Shown: positions 48,101-64,000 of the stretch, in pieces
Position numbering within the stretch: position 1 is the first letter of the stretch
Layout of the letters: every line of letters starts with the position of its first letter
From: Siphonodentalium dalli
Lineage: Eukaryota; Mollusca; Scaphopoda; Gadilida; Siphonodentaliidae
Direction: 5' to 3'
NCBI GenBank assembly: GCA_032622095.1
Contig: CP136063.1
Coordinates: 206,387,934 to 206,451,933, forward strand
DNA: 64,000 nucleotides
Made by a program: the position numbers and the translations under genes
The notes under the pieces: generated by a model
Told to the model about the DNA's origin: nothing
Database searches by the model: none
Seen by the model: only the letters and a program-made list of their open reading frames with translations

Positions 48101-51100
48101 AATTCTCTCGACCCTTCTATTGCTACCCTCACAGACCTGGACAAATTCAAATCTACTCTCTATAGCGACCACTTTAAACTCCCATAACCAACCTGTACCA
48201 AATCTGAGTTTTATCATGTTTTTAAATATAATCCAAAATTCACCAAAAATATTGCACAAAAATTGTATAGTTACACCTCATGCGCCTCCTTTAAAACTTC
48301 AGCATAATGAAGGTTAGGAGAAACCTATAGATAGATAGATAGATAGATAGTCTAACACCGAAAATCTTAACTTTCAGATGAACAAAGAGTCCCTATAGCA
48401 TATATCTATACATGTAGTTAGCAGAAAAAATTGCGAACGTCATTTAATCCTCCTTTGCTGGTGCCCCCAAATACTGAATTTTCAGGCAGTTTGAAAGCAT
48501 TATTGTCAAATTTTCTCAGGACTTGCCAAATTATATCAGACAAAATTAAGGTGTCGATGGAACACTTGTTGACAATAACTATTTCAAAGACATGACAACA
48601 CATACTAACAAAACAATAGTCAATACACCAATCATCTGTCAACATACTAGTATAATGTAAAATGGCTGCATTAACACAAAAGCAAGGGGATAATTTGTGT
48701 AAACATCACTATCGTACCTCATGTCCCTAACCACTCTGGAGTAAACTACATGCACACTAGATCATGCCATGAATCTCTACTCTAGGAGTCAGCATGATGT
48801 GGATTGTCATATATCCATATCTTGGTGACCCTCAACTGGGCAAGAAACTGATCTTATGCACTTGACGATTCAATCCTATTTATGATTATTTTTGTATCTC
48901 CTGTATTCTTGTATAATGAATGCACTTTTGCCAATAAATGATCTATCTATCTATCTGTCACAAGTGGAGGTAGCCAAGGATACGCCACGATTTCGCATCT
49001 AAAATCAAACAGTGATTGATATTATTTTTTGACTTGCGACATTGTCGTTAGCATGCGCAAACCAACTACGGTTACTTCCTACGATGGAAATCTTTCCACT
49101 TATGATTGAATCGTGGTCGTCTGAACGTTCACTAGACAGAGTAAAGATTCATCAATTTCATGGCATGATCTACAGCTATGCTCTAATTAATCGACCCATT
49201 TAACGAGGTTATGGGCCGGTCATGACCGCGGTCATACCGCCACTACACCGCGGTCATGCGGTAGTACACCGCGGCCATGCGGTAGTACACTGCGGTCATG
49301 CGGTAGTACACCGCGGTCATACGGTAATACACCGCAATGCGCGGTGACACGCGGTATCTGACCGCGGTCGTGTTGGAAGTCCACCGCGGTAATCTAGACC
49401 GTTACCGGCGTACACCACAGTAGTATTTTCCGCGACCGCCTTACACCGCGGTCATTCCCCTGGTCAACCGCGTTCGAATAATCTGCCGATAAAAATCTGC
49501 TTTTTCTTTTTCTTTTGGAAGACTCAAGGTAAGAATTTCGATCTGTCTTGTTCAGGTTGGCCTATAATTTGCGTCAATATATTAAGAAACTGACCTTACA
49601 TTCATTCCTCGCGCCAAACTAAATTTATTTTAGAGTACTGACGTCTTCAATGGTTGACGTCCCCACGTAATTCCTTGAGCCAAATGATTTTTGTGTCGGT
49701 GAAATGTGCACATGGCGATCGCATAATTATCTGGCTCGAACCGAAAAGCCATTTTAATTCTTAATCGCGCACGCCTTATCCATATACCATATCACAAATA
49801 AACAGACGCTCTTTATTTGGCACGCTTAAGGAAATCGGGACCGTGGTAAATTATTTTCAATTTCAGATTAATATTTTCCATGCGCAATATGTCAGTCTAT
49901 TGTCAGATAATTTACAATGCTCAGTTGCGATACGGACGCTAGGTTGTACTGTGGTTTAAACTTACACAGCGGTAGTGGCACCAAAAACTCAACCGCGACC
50001 ACGCTGTTGCCTGCGTTTTCAATACCGCGGCTGACCGCCTGACCGCGTTATTACACTGCGGTCAGTCGTTATTACACCGCGGTCAGGCGTTATTACACCG
50101 CAGTCAGGCGGTATTACACCGCAGTCAGACGGTATTACACCGTGGTCAGGCGGTATTACACCGCCCGACCGCGGTATTACACCGCAGTCATACCGCATGT
50201 CAACCTCGTTAAGGAGGGTCGATTAATTAGAGCATAGCTGTACATGCACACATATAAAAATAGACATTTCATAGTTTTCATTTCCAAACCAGCGATTCGA
50301 TGTCAATCAACTAGGGAACGGGACTACCCGCCCCCGAGACAACCCGCCCCTCTGCTATTTTGGGGGCGGGTTGTCCCGATAAATGAGGGCGGGTTGTCCC
50401 GAAATTGTTAATAGTGATTATGTTCTTTTATGTTCTTTGATGATATATTATTAAAGATTTTGATCAACAAAACATGTGTTTATTCATTAATTATGTCAAT
50501 GCGTGGACTGGGGTAAAGAATGACACGATGTTTTGACAACTGAACGGCACTTAAGGTAAGTGAAGACTATAATTAAAAGGGGTGCTTTCAAAACAAACAT
50601 TTGATGCAAATGGTTCATTATCACAGTGTGTTATCACAACACTTAGTGATCGGGGTTCATCTCACTGATGTTAACCGGAGGTGAGCATACAAACAGCCTT
50701 TGAACGATGCCGACGGAACTTTAAGATTTTAAGATATATCACAAATTCGAATTCTTGATATCACAAATTGATTTTATGATATCATAAAATCTAATATGTG
50801 ATATCACAAAATAGTAGCATTTAGTGATATCACTAATTCTATTTTGTGATATCACATATTCATTTTGTGATATCATAAAATTGAATATGTGATATCACTA
50901 ATTCATTCTACTATTTATGTAACATTTTGTGATATCGCACACACGGTCGCTTAAAATATTATGATGATACGGGGAGAACACTCAAGCCACTCACTGACTA
51001 GCGATGATACAATAACTTAAATGATCATATGAGACTAGTATGCCTATAATATAACTTTTATTTGATTCATTTGGTTGAAAACTGTACAAAAATTACTCGA

Positions 51101-51727
51101 CTTTCAAATAATGAAAAACTTATTACCTTATTCTCCAACTCGGAGACTATAGAAACCAACAACAACATTTGGCGTACAGTACCCCTTTAAACATCGTAAT
51201 AAATAAACATATTATTGTTGATGCATTTTTGTGTTCATAAGTTATACATGTGTATTTATTGTTGTCCGTGTTGTTAAATCAAATACAAATCTATAAAAAA
51301 AAAAACCCAGTTTCGTTAAACAAACATCTCACAATCCCCTCACACCTCCTAATTAGCCACTGATTACCGCTAATTGATTTTTGGGGGGCGGGTTGTCCGG
51401 GGGCGGGTTGTCTCAGAGTGAAAGGGGGCGGGTTGTCTCGGGGGCGGGTAGTCACGGACCCAATCAACTAATGTCAAATGTTTGTTTACATGAAACACAA
51501 ACAAGTACTTTGTTAAACAACATTACTGACAGAACTTATTAGAAAGTAGGCATGTGAAATCGTTTATAGTATTGACCCGAACATAATCTTGAAATCATTA
51601 CAATTTACACCTGCGAACCTGAACTGGTTGTTTCTTGAAATTCAGTAACCAAAGATTGTAAATAACTGAATCTTCCTATTCCATCAGGACCTGTCTTCTT
51701 GTCTAAGTATTCCTGAGTACTGAACAT
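33052..51727 (-). CDS. ARMC7: ARMC7 (armadillo repeat-containing protein 7), complete, 7 exons
   Basis: Split CDS on the minus strand: 51727-51619, 47825-47727, 44288-44220, 43467-43401, 38694-38624, 34369-34278, 33153-33052. Total 609 nt, 202 residues plus TGA; human ARMC7 is about 200. The assembled protein shows the family blocks in order: '[13 protein letters not shown]', '[20 protein letters not shown]', 'LNVIDLFLD', '[13 protein letters not shown]', '[19 protein letters not shown]', '[16 protein letters not shown]', '[11 protein letters not shown]', '[14 protein letters not shown]'. All phases agree and every junction falls within conserved sequence. In human cells ARMC7 works with RBM48 at the capped 5' end of U6atac snRNA in the minor spliceosome. 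The same role here is inferred. The introns are filled with MITEs and LINE pieces; the gene faces AMPK alpha head to head. Confidence 0.93.
33476..33879. mobile_element. Family D element in ARMC7 intron 6
   Basis: Ends AAAGGTACTCAATCCAATCA and TGATCAGATTGAGTACCTTT. Interior blocks (CTTTGGGGGTAAAAAATATTTGATTCGAG type, ACTCTAAAATCAAGTGG) match 21693-22139, but the arms have diverged so it is no longer a clean palindrome. Confidence 0.78.
34008..34224. mobile_element. Family A element, 3' half
   Basis: Contains 'TTTCTATAATCTATATCCCC', 'CTTCAACTGGG' and the terminal 'GGGGACCTCATTCTGCAAAT...ACACTATTTGCAGGCTTG'. The left hairpin is missing. Confidence 0.75.
34278..34369 (-). CDS. ARMC7: ARMC7 exon 6
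   Basis: Acceptor ATGCTCAATTTCAG, 92 nt, phase 1-0, donor ACAG|GTGAGT. Encodes (D)[17 protein letters not shown]...[11 protein letters not shown]. It lies about 50 bp from a family A element at 34008-34224. Confidence 0.92.
34441..36482. mobile_element. Candidate 2-kb element with CTGTATCCAGGGCTAAA ends
   Basis: CTGTATCCAGGGCTAAA near 34442 is matched inverted by TTTAGCCCTGGATACAG at 36466-36482. The right interior has many 'GATATCA' and an inverted repeat near 35940-36000. The family A copy at 35445-35790 sits within. No target duplication is evident, so the boundaries are tentative. Confidence 0.45.
35445..35790. mobile_element. Family A element
   Basis: Both inner inverted repeats and the central 'TTTGCAGAAGATAAATTGCA' block are present. 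A run of 15 Cs (35475-35489) marks the first loop; the terminal TGCAAATAGTG ends are eroded. Confidence 0.7.
36640..36965. repeat. Dispersed invertebrate repeat with GGACGGACGG tail and GGGGGGTATA hairpin
   Basis: 'AAAAAGGGGGATAACTCCACC', 'GGACGGACGGACGATGGACAG' like tail and a closing hairpin ATACCCCCCACAAC...GCGGGGGGTAT (36932-36961). Confidence 0.65.
37259..37446. mobile_element. Family C TA-flanked palindromic MITE
   Basis: TA at 37257-37258 and 37447-37448 flanks ends CAGTAATGCTCTAAATAATC and GATTATTTAGAGCATTACTG. The arms include 'GGATTTAGTCGGAAATATGG'. The TA target and CAGT ends fit a Tc1/mariner-type non-autonomous element. Confidence 0.9.
37480..37930. mobile_element. Family A element carrying a family F palindrome
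   Basis: Family A sequence (GAATGAGGTCCCCAGAGGGT at about 37502; 'GGGGACCTTATTCTGC' near 37884) surrounds the family F palindrome at 37662-37854, which appears to have landed in its centre. Confidence 0.65.
37662..37854. mobile_element. Family F palindrome, second copy
   Basis: GGGGCCTGTAACGCGCTCCG to GCGCTACATGTCCCTG, arms paired around TACTATAATATTATAGTA. About 90 percent similar by eye to 17517-17714. Confidence 0.85.
38624..38694 (-). CDS. ARMC7: ARMC7 exon 5
   Basis: Acceptor TTTTGTTCTAG, 71 nt, phase 2-1, donor TCAG|GTATGA. Encodes (S)[23 protein letters not shown](D). Confidence 0.92.
38710..38990 (-). repeat. Dispersed repeat, inverse of 30690-30920
   Basis: Reverse-oriented copy with 'AACAAACGACCATA', 'CATCCCTCCAAT'-like and 'AACTGGGCGGGAGAATCC' blocks. 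It starts just beyond the acceptor of ARMC7 exon 5. Confidence 0.55.
39132..39498 (+). mobile_element. Family E element
   Basis: Begins CTTAAAGTAATGTGAAACAC and ends CCATAATATTCTTTAA. Interior 'GAAATGGAGAATAATC' and 'ACTCTCGATGGC' blocks are shared with 41200 and 63065. Confidence 0.8.
39538..39912. mobile_element. Family D element, diverged
   Basis: 'ACTCAATCCGATTCGATGGTCCCC' near 39544, 'CACTTGATTTTAGAGTTAT' near 39755 and 'ATATCTGATCACTCTGAGCTTTGAT' near 39871 match family D; the arms have lost symmetry. Confidence 0.65.
40350..40700. repeat. Tandem repeat of about 120 bp, 2.5 units
   Basis: Three blocks of 'CAAATTTCAAGTCGATAGCT...CGTTTCCGAGATCT' at about 40397, 40517 and 40637 are linked by 'AGCTGGCGTCGCACGGGCTCGG' and 'GGGGCAAGATACATT'. 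It is more GC-rich than its surroundings. Confidence 0.8.
41200..41578 (+). mobile_element. Family E element
   Basis: CTTAAAGTTATTTGAAACAC to CCATAATATGTCTTTAA, with the shared interior. The open frame inside is incidental. Confidence 0.82.
41658..42057 (-). mobile_element. Family B twin-hairpin MITE, reverse orientation
   Basis: Same ends; the internal order is inverted relative to 22761-23159 (GGCCCTGTGCC hairpin first, 'AGCTTTATTTGGCCGG' last). One hairpin arm has a mismatch (GAGAAAGC). Lies in ARMC7 intron 4. Confidence 0.92.
42280..42770. repeat. Dispersed repeat shared with 57690-58000, ending in an imperfect palindrome
   Basis: 'TGAAACATGGAAATTGAAACTAACAAG', 'GTCACCACAGT' and 'TTTCACTTGTGTTACTTCTAACTTCC'-like blocks match 57715-57960 with divergence. 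From about 42595 to 42765 arms such as ATTAAGTTTATG and GCATAAACTTAAT pair. Confidence 0.6.
42982..43142. mobile_element. Palindromic foldback element, about 160 bp
   Basis: 'AGAGTAATCAATTAGTTCCG' near 42982 is matched by CGGAACCAATTGATTACTCT at 43123-43142; the inner arms AGAATTACGTTAA and TTAACGTAATTCT also pair. Confidence 0.75.
43191..43313. mobile_element. Family G element, about 123 bp
   Basis: CAACCCTCATAATTGGCTGC to CTGAACTAAGAGGGCTG. Near-identical in layout to the copy nested in a family C element at 53389-53510. The arms carry GCCGAAGCCAAAC and GGTTGCC blocks. Confidence 0.8.
43401..43467 (-). CDS. ARMC7: ARMC7 exon 4
   Basis: Acceptor TTTTATCATTTCAG, 67 nt, phase 1-2, donor CGAG|GTTTGT. 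Encodes (E)[21 protein letters not shown](S), an armadillo helix pair matching the family's 'KEHIL..GGV..II.CLSS'. Confidence 0.92.
43621..44240 (-). repeat. 61-bp tandem repeat of the ARMC7 exon 3 end and its 5' splice site
   Basis: Reading the minus strand, the exon 3 end 'GGCATATGCAATGCATGTCTAG|GTATGT' and following intron sequence recur with CTAG|GTATGT at donors 44157-44158, 43756-43757 and 43695-43696 besides the true one (44218-44219). An older copy near 43630 has lost the GT. The spacing is 61 bp where uninterrupted. Between the middle copies sits the insertion at 43776-44113. Confidence 0.9.
43776..44113. mobile_element. 338-bp TA-flanked element inserted into the 61-bp array
   Basis: Ends CCGCTATACTTAAAGTAATTG and CAATTACTTTGAGAATAGCGG, flanked by TA (43774-43775, 44114-44115). 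Removing the element and one TA restores the repeat 'GCATTACATATGCCTCCC' exactly, which proves the insertion. The interior is rich in ACCGCGGTAT/ATACCGC palindromes. No coding capacity; Tc1/mariner-type by its target. Confidence 0.93.
44220..44288 (-). CDS. ARMC7: ARMC7 exon 3
   Basis: Acceptor TTTTATTCCCAG, 69 nt, phase 1-1, donor CTAG|GTATGT. Encodes (D)[22 protein letters not shown](E). Its last 25 or so bases and the donor are copied several times in the following intron. Confidence 0.92.
45045..46070 (+). pseudogene. Decayed LINE reverse transcriptase, interrupted by a family E element
   Basis: '[15 protein letters not shown]' (motif A) at about 45073-45117, then a family E piece (45118-45416), then '[10 protein letters not shown]' and the catalytic '[12 protein letters not shown]' (45505-45560). 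Thumb sequence '[15 protein letters not shown]', '[20 protein letters not shown]' and '[27 protein letters not shown]' follow to about 46050 in changing frames with stops. The 3' motifs fit an L2/CR1/Crack-like clade. It sits in ARMC7 intron 2, opposite strand, and is not functional. Confidence 0.82.
45118..45416 (+). mobile_element. Family E element, 5' truncated, in the LINE remnant
   Basis: 'GTCAAATATTATATCAAAATTGACAACACACACC' region to 'CATAATATGTCTTTGAG' matches the interior and right end of 63065-63438. The left end is missing or lost on insertion. Confidence 0.7.
46071..47317. other. ARMC7 intron 2 sequence without recognised features
   Basis: Apart from a poly-G run (46738-46758) and 'CCATCGGACTAATGAACCCTC'-like short repeats near 46780-46870, nothing with coding or element structure was seen. 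Confidence 0.5.
47318..47446. mobile_element. 129-bp inverted repeat
   Basis: GCCCTCATCGCCTGACTTCC against GGAAGTCAGGTGATGAGGGC, with inner arms TTGGCTC/GAGCCAA and GGGGGTTC/GAACCCCC. A small foldback element or hairpin. Confidence 0.75.
47727..47825 (-). CDS. ARMC7: ARMC7 exon 2
   Basis: Acceptor GTTCTAATTTCAG, 99 nt, phase 1-1, donor TTAG|GTAAGG. Encodes (D)[20 protein letters not shown]...LNVIDLFL(D), the most conserved block of the family. Confidence 0.95.
48040..48350 (+). pseudogene. 3'-end fragment of another LINE with (GATA)n tail
   Basis: The frame near 48060-48180 reads '[20 protein letters not shown]...[15 protein letters not shown]', a common C-terminal block of CR1/L2-type LINE proteins. 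An AGAT/GATA tail at 48327-48350 ends it. A 5'-truncated copy in ARMC7 intron 1, opposite to the gene. Confidence 0.72.
48840..48957 (+). mobile_element. LINE 3' tail fragment ending AATAAATG(ATCT)n
   Basis: 'TTTTGTATCTCCTGTATTCTTGTATAATGAATG' like sequence, AATAAATG and (ATCT)4 at 48941-48957. Only the untranslated tail is present. Confidence 0.6.
49173..50240. mobile_element. 1.07-kb TA-flanked element with CCGCGGT repeat arrays
   Basis: TA at 49171-49172 and 50241-50242. Ends CAGCTATGCTCTAATTAATC and GATTAATTAGAGCATAGCTG, close to family C ends. Near each end is an array of palindromic units: ACACCGCGGTCATGCGGTAGT (21 bp, 49205-49345) and TTACACCGCAGTCAGGCGGTA-type (22 bp, 50030-50195). 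The middle shows no transposase motif. A longer relative of family C and of 43776-44113. Confidence 0.87.
50314..51461. mobile_element. 1.15-kb element with GGGCGGGTTGTC-rich ends and a 9-bp target duplication
   Basis: AATCAACTA occurs at 50305-50313 and 51462-51470, immediately outside inverted ends GGGAACGGGACTACCCGCCC and its near complement (GGGCGGGTAGTCACGGACCC). The ends carry several GGGCGGGTTGTC/GACAACCCGCCC copies. A 9-bp duplication suggests a Mutator-like (MULE) non-autonomous element. Inside are eight GATATC palindromes and a TTAA-type end at 51172-51190, so another element may be nested in it (possibly 50573-51190). Confidence 0.82.
50757..50936. repeat. Cluster of eight GATATC-centred palindromes
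   Basis: TGTGATATCACA/ATGATATCATAAAA-type palindromes recur eight times in 180 bp with AT-rich spacers. Adjacent units are inverted copies, so the whole block can fold in many registers. Confidence 0.85.
51619..51727 (-). CDS. ARMC7: ARMC7 exon 1 (coding part)
   Basis: ATG at 51727-51725 (context CCAACATGT). It encodes 36 residues, [11 protein letters not shown]...[21 protein letters not shown], ending with the first base of an Asp codon. The phase-1 donor is the unusual TCAG|GTTCGC. A better-looking GTGTAA lies 9 nt further but would break the frame with exon 2. Confidence 0.88.
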
Positions 51728-52017
51728 GTTGGCAAAATCGAGTTATTAATGTTCATTTAGCTGGACTGTTTGCATCGGCACTGCGGGTACCATGTTTACG
51801 TACAACCACGTGGCCGCGTATTTATATAATCCGCAGTGAGATGTTATGTCGGCATTCATTGGTTAAAATTTGCACGCACCTGCAAACTAGGTCACGAGGT
51901 TAAGGTTACAAATCATTCGGCATACTTCGTAACCCTCACGGAAATACCCGACGTCTATTTGGTAAACAACTTTACTGACACGAATTGTTGACCTAAATGT
52001 CAATCAAAACAGAAATC
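51728..52017. promoter_or_regulatory. Head-to-head region of ARMC7 and AMPK alpha, candidate bidirectional promoter
   Basis: 290 bp separate the two start codons. Present are an E-box CACGTG (51807-51812), a TATA-like TATATAA (51823-51829), an ATTGG inverted CCAAT box (51858-51862) and several CpG. The region is free of MITEs while both sides are full of them. The start sites of transcription are not known. Confidence 0.6.

Positions 52018-64000
<11,983 letters not shown>

Noticed and set aside
51997-52017. Upstream in-frame ATG of AMPK alpha
   Set aside because: Weak context (T at -3, T at +4) and no family counterpart for MSIKTEI; MAEK at 52018 fits the family. It remains possible as a minor start.

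Overview
The window is animal nuclear DNA: spliced genes with GT-AG introns, short exons in long AT-rich introns, non-LTR retrotransposon remains, and a very dense load of small inverted-repeat (MITE-like) elements. The gene families are general to animals. The repeat style (degenerate GGACGGACGG-type tails, GGTCACGTGACC motifs, many hairpin MITEs) looks like a marine lophotrochozoan, perhaps a mollusc or brachiopod, but that placement is inference.

Layout. (1) 1-2275: a decayed LINE reverse transcriptase with an (ATCT)n tail. (2) 3955 to about 26,000, + strand: the 3' part of a gene for a giant secreted sushi/CCP-EGF protein. One sushi exon is followed by a single 8,421-bp exon (6580-15000) that encodes 48 tandem sushi domains, then three one-sushi exons, two one-EGF exons and a tiny terminal exon with the stop and a poly(A) signal. 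At least 3,117 residues, 52 sushi and 2 EGF domains lie in view; the signal-peptide end is outside the window or not recognised. (3) 26-33 kb: intergenic, almost all repeats. (4) 33052-51727, - strand: a complete seven-exon gene for the armadillo protein ARMC7 (202 aa). None of its seven exons stands out as a long ORF; I assembled it from short exons whose phases and family residues agree. (5) 52018 to beyond the right edge, + strand: the 5' part of the AMP-activated protein kinase catalytic (alpha) subunit gene. Its start codon lies 290 bp from that of ARMC7, head to head.

The most interesting observations are: (a) AMPK alpha exon 2, which carries the catalytic lysine and the alpha-C glutamate, is present twice (54128-54269 and 55675-55816) with identical length, phases and intact splice sites but 14 of 48 residues different, and the two copies cannot be joined in frame, so this looks like a pair of mutually exclusive exons; (b) the end of ARMC7 exon 3 together with its 5' splice site has been tandemly copied in 61-bp steps, one copy boundary being split by a TA-flanked transposon, in a gene whose human counterpart is a minor-spliceosome factor; (c) the 48-sushi mega-exon with a very recent 348-bp two-domain expansion; (d) several datable nested insertions and an unusual twin-hairpin MITE family.

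Repeat families used below: A = inverted repeat beginning near TGCAAATAGTGTGTCTGTC; B = TTAACCCTTTACCCAACA ends with two internal hairpins; C = TA-flanked CAGTAATGCTCTAA ends; D = TTAAAGGTACTCAATCC ends; E = TTAAAGTGATGTGAAACAC to AATATGTCTTTAA; F = near-perfect 198-bp palindrome; G = CAGCCCTCATAATTGGCT element. No database search was possible; homology calls rest on recalled family features.
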